Assembly: GCF_000498355.1 (NCBI RefSeq)
Contig: NZ_AVSV01000016.1
Coordinates: 1 to 64,000, forward strand
Source: Clostridium sp. Ade.TY
GTDB lineage: Bacteria; Bacillota; Clostridia; Clostridiales; Clostridiaceae
Direction of reading: 5' to 3'
DNA length: 64,000 nt
Under the pieces are notes generated by a model. It was not told the DNA's origin. It was given only the letters and a program-made list of their open reading frames with translations, and ran no database searches. This document shows positions 57,173 through 64,000 of the stretch, one piece after another. Every line of letters begins with the position of its first letter. Position 1 is the stretch's first letter. The translations under genes were made by a program, and so were the position numbers.

Positions 57173-57222
57173 ACAAAAAAAGTTAAGCATAGGAAAATAA
57201 GCTATCCTATTTATGCTTAACT
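57173..57222 (-). terminator. leader terminator of glpFK
   Basis: On the minus strand AGTTAAGCAT and ATGCTTAACT flank an inner AGGA/TCCT stem, followed by a run of T. It lies 101 bases before the glpF start and downstream of the promoter, so it must be bypassed. In Bacillus the antiterminator GlpP does this on glp leaders. A second hairpin (AACATTAAC/GTTAATGTT, 57107-57130) follows. Confidence 0.75.
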
Positions 57223-57279
57223 CTAAATCTCTACCACATAAACATTTAATGATATTTTATTAAAATGTATAATATCTAT

Positions 57280-57293
57280 TGAAAACATTTACA
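57280..57293 (-). promoter_or_regulatory. cre-like catabolite site of glpFK
   Basis: On the minus strand TGTAAATGTTTTCA matches the consensus TGWAANCGNTNWCA except for one base (T for C at the central CG). It overlaps the predicted transcription start, where CcpA binding would block initiation. Confidence 0.5.
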
Positions 57294-57298
57294 AAGAT

Positions 57299-57326
57299 AG
57301 TATAACATATTTAAACTTAATTGTAA
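57299..57326 (-). promoter_or_regulatory. promoter of glpFK
   Basis: On the minus strand a TTACAA (57321-57326) and TATACT (57299-57304) are 16 bases apart. The -35 match is weak. The remaining bases to the proB start at 57473 hold no gene and no T-box that I can see. Confidence 0.4.
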
Positions 57327-57472
57327 AAATTTTTTTTAATAAATATAATCAATAAATATATATTAATTTAAAAATATATTATGCTAAAATTAATAACATA
57401 ATAATAGAAAATAAAAAAATAAGGATATATAATAGAAGAAGCTAAAAAATAATACAAGGGGTTGTAAAGACA

Positions 57473-58291
57473 ATGAACATTAGAAAAGAAATAAGAGATT
57501 CAAAAAGAATAGTTATAAAGGTAGGAACATCAACATTAACTTATGAGAATGGAAATATTAATTTAACAAGAATTGAAAAACTTGCAAGAGTTATTTCAGA
57601 CTTAATGAATTCAGGAAAAGAAGTTGTTCTTGTAACATCAGGAGCTATAGGTGTTGGAAGTAGCAAATTAAAGCTTAAAGAGAAACCCCAAAGTATTAGA
57701 GAAAAACAAGCAGTAGCAGCAATCGGACAATGTGAATTAATGCATATATATAGTAAATTTTTTGGAGAATATAGCCATACTGTAGGACAAGTACTACTTA
57801 CAAGAGATGTAGTTGAAGACGATCATATAAGAAATAATGTATGTAATACATTTAATACATTATTAGAAATGGGAATTGTACCTATAGTAAACGAAAATGA
57901 TACTGTAGCAATAGATGAGATAGAAAACATAGTTAAATTTGGAGATAATGATAATCTTTCAGCAATAGTTTCAGGTCTTGTTAATGCTGATCTTTTAATA
58001 ATACTTTCAGATATAGATGGTTTTTATGATAAAGATCCAAGAAGCAATGATGATGCAAAACTTTTAAATAGAGTTTATGAAATAACAGAAGAATTAGAAG
58101 CAGCAGCAGGTGGAGCAGGAACAAGTTTTGGAACTGGTGGAATGATTACAAAACTTTCAGCAGCAAAAACAGCAAATAGTGAAGGCGTTAATATGGTACT
58201 TGCAAATGGTGAGGAACCTTCAATATTACTTGATATAATGAATGGTGAAGAAATCGGAACTTTATTTTTAAAAAGTGGGAAGGAGAATTAA
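57473..58291 (+). CDS. proB: glutamate 5-kinase, short form without PUA domain
   Basis: ProB phosphorylates glutamate in the first step of proline synthesis. The amino-acid kinase domain is complete: IVIKVGTSTLT near residue 13, VLVTSGAIGVGSSKL, the glutamate-binding NENDTVA, FGDNDNLSAIV and GTGGMITKL. At 272 residues it lacks the C-terminal PUA domain of the 360-370-residue enzymes. proA starts directly after its stop, with AAGGAG in the last codons, so the genes form an operon. Confidence 0.96.
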   Translation: MNIRKEIRDSKRIVIKVGTSTLTYENGNINLTRIEKLARVISDLMNSGKEVVLVTSGAIGVGSSKLKLKEKPQSIREKQAVAAIGQCELMHIYSKFFGEYSHTVGQVLLTRDVVEDDHIRNNVCNTFNTLLEMGIVPIVNENDTVAIDEIENIVKFGDNDNLSAIVSGLVNADLLIILSDIDGFYDKDPRSNDDAKLLNRVYEITEELEAAAGGAGTSFGTGGMITKLSAAKTANSEGVNMVLANGEEPSILLDIMNGEEIGTLFLKSGKEN

Positions 58292-59536
58292 ATGAGTGAA
58301 TTAATATTAAAAGGTAAAAAAGCAAAAGAATCATCATATGTTTTAGCTAATCTTACAACTACTGATAAAGACAGAGCTTTAGAACAAATGGCAAATAAGT
58401 TATTAGAAAAAAGTGATGAAATAATAGAAGCAAATAAAAAAGATTTAGAAAAGGCAGTACAAAATGGAACAAGTAAAGCTATGCTTGATAGATTATCACT
58501 TGATAAATCAAGAATTGAAGCAATGGCTGATGGATTAATGCAAATTGTTAATTTACAAGATCCTGTTGGAGAAGTTGTTTCTATGTGGAATAGACCAAAT
58601 GGACTTCAAATAGGACAAAAAAGAGTTCCAATGGGAGTTATAGGAATAATATATGAAGCAAGACCAAATGTTACTTGTGATGCAGCAGGACTTTGTTTAA
58701 AGACTGGAAATGCAGTTATTTTAAGAGGCGGAAAAGAAGCTATAAATTCAAATATGGCAATAATAAAAGTTTTAAGAGAAGGGCTTAAAGAAGCAAATCT
58801 TCCAGAAGATTCAGTTCAACTTGTTGAAGATACAAGTAGAGAAGTTGCAACAGAAATGATGAGATTAAATGATTATATAGATGTTTTAATTCCAAGAGGT
58901 GGAGCAGGTCTTATAAATGCAGTTGTTAAAAATGCAACTGTTCCTGTAATAGAAACTGGAACAGGAAATTGTCACATTTATGTAGATAAAGATTGTGATT
59001 TTGAAATGGCTAAAAATATAGTAGTTAATGCAAAAACATCAAGACCAGCTGTATGTAATGCAGCAGAAAGCTTAGTTATACATCAAGATGTAGCAAATGA
59101 AATGCTTCCTATTTTAGCAAAAGCTTTAAGAGAAAAAGATGTTGTATTAAAAGGTGATGAAGCTTCAAGAAAAATAGTAGCTGATATAGAAGAAGCTACA
59201 GAAGAAGATTTCTATAAAGAATATTTAGATTACATTATGAGTGTAAAAATAGTAAAAGATATAGATGAAGCTATAGATCATATAAATAAACATAATACTG
59301 GACATTCAGAAGCTATAGTTACAAATAGTTACAAGAATTCACAAAAGTTCCTTCAAAGAATAGATGCAGCAGCTGTTTATGTTAATGCATCAACTAGATT
59401 TACTGATGGATCAGAATTTGGATTTGGGGCTGAAATTGGAATAAGTACACAAAAATTACACGCAAGAGGACCTATGGGTCTTAAAGAACTAACAACAATA
59501 AAATATATAATTTATGGTAATGGACAAATAAGATAA
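58292..59536 (+). CDS. proA: gamma-glutamyl phosphate reductase
   Basis: ProA reduces glutamyl 5-phosphate to the semialdehyde, using NADPH. It has 414 residues, the aldehyde dehydrogenase fold, [14 protein letters not shown] and the catalytic cysteine in [12 protein letters not shown] near residue 255. The conserved ending includes [15 protein letters not shown]. It is immediately downstream of proB. The last enzyme, ProC, is not in the window. Confidence 0.97.
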   Translation: MSELILKGKKAKESSYVLANLTTTDKDRALEQMANKLLEKSDEIIEANKKDLEKAVQNGTSKAMLDRLSLDKSRIEAMADGLMQIVNLQDPVGEVVSMWNRPNGLQIGQKRVPMGVIGIIYEARPNVTCDAAGLCLKTGNAVILRGGKEAINSNMAIIKVLREGLKEANLPEDSVQLVEDTSREVATEMMRLNDYIDVLIPRGGAGLINAVVKNATVPVIETGTGNCHIYVDKDCDFEMAKNIVVNAKTSRPAVCNAAESLVIHQDVANEMLPILAKALREKDVVLKGDEASRKIVADIEEATEEDFYKEYLDYIMSVKIVKDIDEAIDHINKHNTGHSEAIVTNSYKNSQKFLQRIDAAAVYVNASTRFTDGSEFGFGAEIGISTQKLHARGPMGLKELTTIKYIIYGNGQIR

Positions 59537-59552
59537 AAAGTGGTGAGGGTAT

Positions 59553-60002
59553 ATGAAACTTTATATTCAAAAATTTGATGAATTTACAAATGATGATTTA
59601 TACAAAGTATTACAAGAAAGATTTGAGGTTTTTGCTTGTGAGCAAAAAATAACATGCGAAAATGAATTCGATGGCAGAGACCAAGAATGTATACATGTAT
59701 ATGCAAAAGATGGTGACAAGATAGCTGCTTATCTTAGAATACTTCCTAAGGGTGTAGGATATGAAGATGCAATAGGTATAGGCAGAGTTTTAGTAAAAAA
59801 AGAATATAGAGGATACGGATTAGCAAAAGTTGTTTTAAGAGAGGCTATAAAATATATTAAAGATAACTTTAATGATGAGAAAATAAAATTATCTTCTCAA
59901 GAATATATAAGAAGTTTATATGAATCAATGGGATTTATTGCAATATCAGGTATATATGATGAGGCAGGAATTCCACATATAAAAATGGCATATAAAGCAT
60001 AA
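59553..60002 (+). CDS. GNAT acetyltransferase, ElaA family
   Basis: This 149-residue N-acetyltransferase opens with the ElaA pattern LYKVLQERFEVFACEQKITCENEFDGRD and has the acetyl-CoA motif VKKEYRGYGLAKVVL near residue 87. It lies 16 bases after proA with a GGTGAGG site and is probably co-transcribed with proBA. The acceptor substrate is unknown. Confidence 0.85.
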   Translation: MKLYIQKFDEFTNDDLYKVLQERFEVFACEQKITCENEFDGRDQECIHVYAKDGDKIAAYLRILPKGVGYEDAIGIGRVLVKKEYRGYGLAKVVLREAIKYIKDNFNDEKIKLSSQEYIRSLYESMGFIAISGIYDEAGIPHIKMAYKA

Positions 60003-60007
60003 TTAAA

Positions 60008-60034
60008 AGCCTTCAGTTTATAAAACTGAAGGCT
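60008..60034 (+). terminator. hairpin after proBA-elaA
   Basis: AGCCTTCAGTTT pairs with its complement around a three-base loop, five bases after the acetyltransferase stop. The T run is poor, so efficiency is uncertain. Confidence 0.65.
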
Positions 60035-60053
60035 CATTTAAGATAGTATTGAA

Positions 60054-60101
60054 ATAGTAAGTTTTGGTCAGCTCTAAAATTTTAGTAGCTGCCCTTACTA
60101 T
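60054..60101. repeat. long imperfect hairpin in the gap before the TraB gene
   Basis: ATAGTAAG pairs with CTTACTAT. Inside it GG pairs with CC, CAGCT with AGCTG, and the palindrome CTAAAATTTTAG forms the tip. One T-rich side bulge interrupts it. No T run follows, so it is not an obvious terminator. It could be a small RNA, an mRNA structure or a remnant of a small repeat. Confidence 0.4.
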
Positions 60102-60233
60102 AATTTTCTGAATATTCAAATAAATTATACTATAAATTTAAAATAAAATCAAATTCATACTATATTATATGTTTTATAGTAAAATATGTTACAATTAAAT
60201 TGAAAAAATTAAAAAAATAGGAAGTGGGATGGT

Positions 60234-61154
60234 ATGGTTTTAAAAAAATATAAAAAAGTAATATGTATTTTTATTGCTATTTTTATTTTTTTAGGAATAG
60301 GAATATATTTTACTAAAATAAATTTAGAAACAAATTTAAAACCTGAAGCAAAGGGATTTCAATGGGAAGTTACAAAGGATAATAAAACTATGTATTTAGT
60401 AGGAACAATGCATCCTATAAATAAAGAATATAATTACTTCAATAAAAATGTAAACGATATAATAAGAAAAACTGATGTATTGGCAGTTGAAATTAGTCCA
60501 TCTAAAGAGGAGATTTCTAGAGTTAATTCAAGAAGTGTATATCAAAATGGGAAAAGCATAGAAGATGAGCTTGATAAGATTCAAATAAAGAACTTAAAAA
60601 GTATGTGTAGTGAGATCGGTGTTGATTATAATAATATAAAAAATTTAAAACCTCATATAATTATGAATAACTTAGAAGCTGTTTTATATAATAAAGCAAA
60701 TCTTGTAATGGAAACATTTGATGATATGTTAAAGAATACTATTATAAATAATAAAAAAAGGGTAATTGAGTTAGAAACTATGGAATTTCAAATGGATCTT
60801 TTAAGTAAAATTAATGGATTAGAATCGTTAAAGTTAATTTTAAATAATTATAAAAAAGGAAAATTTTTAGAAGATGGTGAAGAAACTATAAAATATTCAA
60901 AGGAACTTATGGATGGGTATGCAAAAGGTGATGAATCCGTTATGGAAAAGGCAATAGAATTGCAAAAGAAAAATCCATTAAGTTATAGGGTAATGATAAC
61001 TAACAGAAATAAAGTTATGACTAAAAAGATAGATGAACTTTTTGTAGATAATGAAACATATACTGTGGCCGTTGGGGCATTACATTTCTTTGGAGATGAA
61101 AGTATAATAAAAATTTTGGAAAATAAAGGTTATAAAGTTAATCCTATAAAATAA
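60234..61154 (+). CDS. TraB/GumN family protein, membrane-anchored
   Basis: This 306-residue protein has an N-terminal membrane segment (residues 9-27) and a TraB/GumN domain. The conserved motifs are LVGTMHPI near residue 60, the glutamate in VLAVEIS, and VAVGALHFFGDES near the C-terminus. The conserved His and Glu residues suggest a metalloprotease-like fold. The domain is probably outside the membrane. The function is not established. It is monocistronic, ending at a terminator. Confidence 0.85.
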   Translation: MVLKKYKKVICIFIAIFIFLGIGIYFTKINLETNLKPEAKGFQWEVTKDNKTMYLVGTMHPINKEYNYFNKNVNDIIRKTDVLAVEISPSKEEISRVNSRSVYQNGKSIEDELDKIQIKNLKSMCSEIGVDYNNIKNLKPHIIMNNLEAVLYNKANLVMETFDDMLKNTIINNKKRVIELETMEFQMDLLSKINGLESLKLILNNYKKGKFLEDGEETIKYSKELMDGYAKGDESVMEKAIELQKKNPLSYRVMITNRNKVMTKKIDELFVDNETYTVAVGALHFFGDESIIKILENKGYKVNPIK

Positions 61155-61178
61155 AAAAGTGGCTTTAAGCCACTTTTT
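61154..61178. terminator. bidirectional terminator, TraB / SEDS gene
   Basis: AAAAAAGTGGCTT and AAGCCACTTTTT form a compact stem between convergent genes, with T runs on both strands. Confidence 0.9.
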
Positions 61179-62484
61179 ATTTGCATACGTTTAGGTTTTC
61201 TATATCAGTTAAAGTTTTTACTTTATATATATTTATAACTAAACCTAATAAGATAAAGTTTATAATAGCGGATGTTCCACCATAACTTAAAAATGGTATA
61301 GCTATATCAAAAGCTGGGGATATTCCTAAGTTTACAAGAATACCAAATATAAATTTAACTGAAAGTGTAGTAAGTACTACTAATATTAAAGATTGATTAT
61401 AAGAATTCTTAACTTTTAATAAAGCTTTGGATATTTTAAATAATAATAAACAACTTATTGCAACTGTAAAGAATCCTGCTAAATAACCAAATTTATATAT
61501 TATAAAAGTAAGTATAAAATCGCTAAGTGATATATTAATAGAGTGTGGATCTAGGTTAGGTGCTTGCCCTAAAAGTACCGAGTTTTCAAGAACCTCTTTA
61601 ATTTGGGTATAAACATAACCTGAACCGTAAGGATCTGCACTTGGGTTTAAAAATCCAGTAATTCTATATAATCTATATGGTACTGATAAAATAAACATTG
61701 CAAATAATGAAAATATTACTAATAGTGAAATGATTAAATATTTATTTTTAAAGCCTTTTAATTTAAGTATGGCAAGAACACCGATTAAATAAATCATTAT
61801 ACAAAATAAGTTTCCTAAGTATGTTAATAAGAACCCTGGTAATATAGTCAAAGCAAGCAATTTTAAGAAATTAGATTTTTTAGTATTATAGTAAGAAAAG
61901 TCCTTAATTAAATCACATAATGATAAAAGTAAAAGTATTGGAATTAATTCTGCTAAATTTATAGAAAAAGAACCAATAGTAAAAAAGTATTTTGTTCCAT
62001 TTATATATTGATTAAAAAAACTACCAAACATAATTAAAAAAATAGAAAAACCATATATATATTTTGAATAAGTTTTTATTTTTGAATAGTTAAAGTAACT
62101 TGCAAGTAAGAAACATATTAAACCGATAATTGAAAATGTGATATGTCTACTAAGGAAATATGGACTTTGTATATTAGAAACATAATATAATGCTAAAATT
62201 CCAACAAGGGAAATAATAACTGCTGTAATTATTATGCTCCATTCAGTATTTTGTTTATGAACTTTATTTAAGCTTTCACCAATTTCTTTGTAGTCACCCA
62301 TACTTTCTAAAGCCTTTTTTATTGCTATATTTTCATCATTTTCTATTTTAAGATGTATAAGAGCACTTTCTTCTATATGACATAATAATTCTTCTTTGAT
62401 CTCTTTATGCAGTTTTTTATTTTTTATATTTGAACAAACATTATTCAAATAATTTATAACTAAATCATTATTCTCTAATCGCAC
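61177..62484 (-). CDS. HAAS-domain / SEDS (FtsW-RodA-SpoVE) fusion protein
   Basis: Residues 1-70 form the HAAS-type helical prefix (LHKEIKEELLCHIEE, AIKKALESMGDYKEIGESL) usually found next to PadR regulators. The remainder has about ten membrane segments with SEDS features: PSADPYGSGYVYTQI, SDFILTFI carrying the catalytic-type aspartate, and the final FLSYGGTSAIINFILLG. The acidic pair that normally follows TDFIF (EExG) is replaced by YKFG. It has 435 residues. SEDS proteins polymerise glycan strands with a class B PBP, and none is adjacent. The start overlaps the padR end by 10 bases. Confidence 0.82.
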   Translation of the reverse strand: MRLENNDLVINYLNNVCSNIKNKKLHKEIKEELLCHIEESALIHLKIENDENIAIKKALESMGDYKEIGESLNKVHKQNTEWSIIITAVIISLVGILALYYVSNIQSPYFLSRHITFSIIGLICFLLASYFNYSKIKTYSKYIYGFSIFLIMFGSFFNQYINGTKYFFTIGSFSINLAELIPILLLLSLCDLIKDFSYYNTKKSNFLKLLALTILPGFLLTYLGNLFCIMIYLIGVLAILKLKGFKNKYLIISLLVIFSLFAMFILSVPYRLYRITGFLNPSADPYGSGYVYTQIKEVLENSVLLGQAPNLDPHSINISLSDFILTFIIYKFGYLAGFFTVAISCLLLFKISKALLKVKNSYNQSLILVVLTTLSVKFIFGILVNLGISPAFDIAIPFLSYGGTSAIINFILLGLVINIYKVKTLTDIENLNVCK

Positions 62485-62816
62485 ACTGGCTTCCCCCTTA
62501 AAACTTTATTTACAGTATTACTAAATAAATTCCATTCTTCTTCTTTAGTTTGTAAATGCTTTTTTCCGGTTTTTGTTATAGAATAATATTTTCTTTTCCT
62601 TTTGGTTTCACCAGATTTCCAAAAGGATTCTATGAAGCCTTCACCTTCTAGTCCATGAAGTATTGGATATAAAGTTCCTTCTTTAAAAGAAAAAATACCG
62701 TTTGATGTAGCCTCAATTTCTTTTATGATTTCATATCCATACATTTCTTTTCTATTTAGTAATCCAAGAACTAAAAGAGAAGTGCTACCTTTCATTAACT
62801 CCTTATCAACTTTCAT
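62475..62816 (-). CDS. PadR family transcriptional regulator
   Basis: This 113-residue protein has the PadR winged helix: LLVLGLLNRKEMYGYEIIKEIE, then SFKEGTLYPILHGLEGEGFIES, and RKRKYYSITKTGKKHL. The short C-terminus marks the PadR-s2 group. It is the first gene of a two-gene operon with the HAAS-SEDS protein and overlaps it by 10 bases. A 44-base near-perfect palindrome lies 26 bases upstream, the likely self-regulatory site. Confidence 0.92.
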   Translation of the reverse strand: MKVDKELMKGSTSLLVLGLLNRKEMYGYEIIKEIEATSNGIFSFKEGTLYPILHGLEGEGFIESFWKSGETKRKRKYYSITKTGKKHLQTKEEEWNLFSNTVNKVLRGKPVCD

Positions 62817-62841
62817 AAAACCACTCCTTATTTTAAATTCA

Positions 62842-62885
62842 ACTTATACCTAGATAATCTATGCATAGGTTATCTAGGTATAAGT
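62842..62885. promoter_or_regulatory. palindromic operator candidate of padR
   Basis: Arms ACTTATACCTAGATAA (62842-62857) and its exact complement (62870-62885) flank a 12-base centre that itself contains the palindrome CTATGCATAG. Over all 44 bases only one symmetric pair fails. It may bind two PadR dimers. Confidence 0.65.
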
Positions 62886-63023
62886 ATAATATTAAAAAAT
62901 ATAAATTGCAATATTTTTCCTAAAATAAATTTTTAAGTAAGTTATTTCGTTGATATTGTATAAAAACAATGTATAATTTATAGATAAAGAAAATATAGAA
63001 ACTAATTAGGGAAAGGATATTAT

Positions 63024-63800
63024 ATGGTAAGGGATAATTACACTTTAATAACTGGTGGAACTAAAGGAATTGGATTTGAACTTGCAAAATTATTTGCAAA
63101 GGATAATAATAATTTAATTATTGTTGCAAGAAATATTGATGAGCTTAATGAAGCAAAAAAATTTTTAGAAAATAAATATAAAATATTTGTGGAAATATTA
63201 GCTTTAGATATAAGTGTGGATAAGTCAGTAGATAAAATTATAAATTTTGTGGAAGAAAAAAACTTAATTGTGGATAACTTAATTAATAATGCTGGAGTTG
63301 GAAGTTTTGGTTTTTTTGATGAAATAAATGAGGAAAAAGACTTAAATATTATACACATAAATATTGTAGCTTTAACTAGGCTAATAAAATATTTTTTACC
63401 TAAATTAAAAAAATTTAATTCTGGTGGAATATTAAATGTTGCATCAACTGCAGCATTTGTTGGAGGTCCTAAAATGAGTACATATTATTCTTCAAAAGCA
63501 TATGTACTGACTTTATCAGAAGCTTTATATGAAGAGGCAAAAGAATTTGGTGTAACAGTAAGCTGTCTTTGTCCTGGACCTGTTAAAACATCTTTTCAAA
63601 AAAATGCAGGAATTATTAAGTCTGAAAAAGCAAAAAAATATTTAATGGATGCAAAAACAGTAGCAAAGTGTGGTTACATTGGCTATAAAAAAGGAAAAGC
63701 AATCATAATTCCGGGTTTTAAAAATAAGATTATGATTTTGGCTACAAAGATTTTACCAAGAAATATAATAAGAAAAATAATATTTAATACAAATAAATAG
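63024..63800 (+). CDS. short-chain dehydrogenase/reductase
   Basis: This 258-residue SDR has the nucleotide motif TGGTKGIGFELA at residues 10-21, the structural NNAGVG near residue 89, and the catalytic serine and YxxxK in STAAFVGGPKMSTYYSSKAY. The arrangement resembles the DltE/YqjQ-like group of NAD(P)-dependent enzymes. The substrate is unknown. Two perfect DnaA boxes lie inside the coding sequence. The HAD gene follows after 11 bases with its own GGAGTG site. Confidence 0.88.
   Translation: MVRDNYTLITGGTKGIGFELAKLFAKDNNNLIIVARNIDELNEAKKFLENKYKIFVEILALDISVDKSVDKIINFVEEKNLIVDNLINNAGVGSFGFFDEINEEKDLNIIHINIVALTRLIKYFLPKLKKFNSGGILNVASTAAFVGGPKMSTYYSSKAYVLTLSEALYEEAKEFGVTVSCLCPGPVKTSFQKNAGIIKSEKAKKYLMDAKTVAKCGYIGYKKGKAIIIPGFKNKIMILATKILPRNIIRKIIFNTNK
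63215..63277. promoter_or_regulatory. pair of DnaA boxes inside the SDR gene
   Basis: Two perfect TGTGGATAA boxes lie at 63215-63223 and 63269-63277, 54 bases apart, in the same orientation. Both use GTG-GAT codons, as in addA. Weaker TGTGGA sequences lie at 63188 and 63248. Fewer than in addA, so chance is harder to exclude. Confidence 0.4.
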
Positions 63801-63811
63801 GAGTGTAATAT

Positions 63812-64000
63812 ATGGGGATTTTTGAAGGTTATATATTAGTTTCAGATATGGATGGAACTTTATTAAATGATAAAAGAAAAATATCGGATGAAGATAAAAA
63901 TGCTATAAATTATTTTAAAGAAAATGGAGGATTGTTTACTATAGCAACTGGTAGAATGCTAGAAGCAGCTAGTAGATTTGCTAGAGAACTTAATCTAAGT
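63812..64000 (+). CDS. Cof-type HAD phosphatase, 3' part outside the window
   Basis: The first 63 codons of a HAD-IIB phosphatase are present: VSDMDGTLLND near residue 10 is motif I with the nucleophile aspartate, and TIATGRM near residue 47 is motif II. The reading frame runs off the window end. It is a different gene from the HAD phosphatase at 35996. It is probably co-transcribed with the SDR gene. Confidence 0.85.
   Translation, partial: MGIFEGYILVSDMDGTLLNDKRKISDEDKNAINYFKENGGLFTIATGRMLEAASRFARELNLS

Noticed and set aside
57327-57472. Riboswitch or T-box before proBA
   Set aside because: The region is short and AT-only, with no terminator and no recognisable motif.

Overview
The window is strongly AT-rich, gene-dense DNA of a low-GC Firmicute. 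Several features together point to Clostridium sensu stricto: a CpI-type [FeFe]-hydrogenase, a rubrerythrin, AddAB instead of RecBCD, strong AAGGAGG-type ribosome sites, frequent TTG starts and a glpF-glpK operon. It reads as ordinary chromosome. I see no insertion sequence, prophage, CRISPR array or rRNA. One tRNA, tRNA-Arg(ACG), is present.

Layout. 0-7.3 kb: addB-addA recombination nuclease operon. 7.5-11.2 kb: a polyprenyl-phosphate glycosyltransferase plus a YfhO-family protein, a likely cell-envelope polymer glycosylation pair. 11.3-15 kb: cca, an L,D-transpeptidase and a DUF1189 membrane protein. 15-19.3 kb: sbcD-sbcC. 19.3-22.1 kb: rubrerythrin, a DegV fatty-acid-binding protein that apparently starts at ATT, an orphan histidine kinase and the tRNA. 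22.3-31.8 kb: a wall teichoic acid cluster with exporter tagGH, two 562-residue TarL/TagF-like polymerases, tarI-tarJ for CDP-ribitol, a shorter polyol-phosphate transferase and an Alg14/Alg13-like split glycosyltransferase. It is followed by an orphan CARF/PD-(D/E)xK nuclease of the Card1/Can2 (DUF1887) type. 33-36.8 kb: psd, hydA and a HAD phosphatase. 36.8-45.7 kb: an ABC-F ATPase, a sodium:amino-acid symporter behind an attenuator-like leader, a C69 dipeptidase, an MFS exporter, a CPBP protease, a YbaK-type deacylase and a hemolysin III-like protein. 45.9-54.8 kb: DUF1836 with a COG3044 ATPase, a BFD ferredoxin, a hydrolase, a molybdopterin oxidoreductase, small proteins and a YjiH-like membrane protein. 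54.8-61.2 kb: glpFK, proBA, an ElaA-like GNAT and a TraB/GumN protein. 61.2-64 kb: PadR with a HAAS-SEDS fusion, an SDR, and a HAD gene cut by the window edge.

Four things stand out. (1) A dense cluster of perfect DnaA boxes lies inside the addA coding sequence, written with GTG-GAT-AAA codons, and a second pair lies in the SDR gene near the right end. (2) The symporter leader has a consensus-like promoter, a 22-codon ORF ending in a tyrosine-rich tail, mutually exclusive hairpins and two interchangeable terminators, which looks like ribosome-mediated tyrosine attenuation of a Tyt1-like transporter. (3) The DegV gene has no ATG, GTG or TTG at its true N-terminus, only an ATT at ideal distance from AAGGAGG. 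(4) A CARF-type nuclease without CRISPR genes appears co-transcribed with a teichoic acid polymerase. Several perfect or near-perfect palindromes in front of hlyIII/DUF1836, padR, the MFS exporter and the YjiH gene are likely operators.
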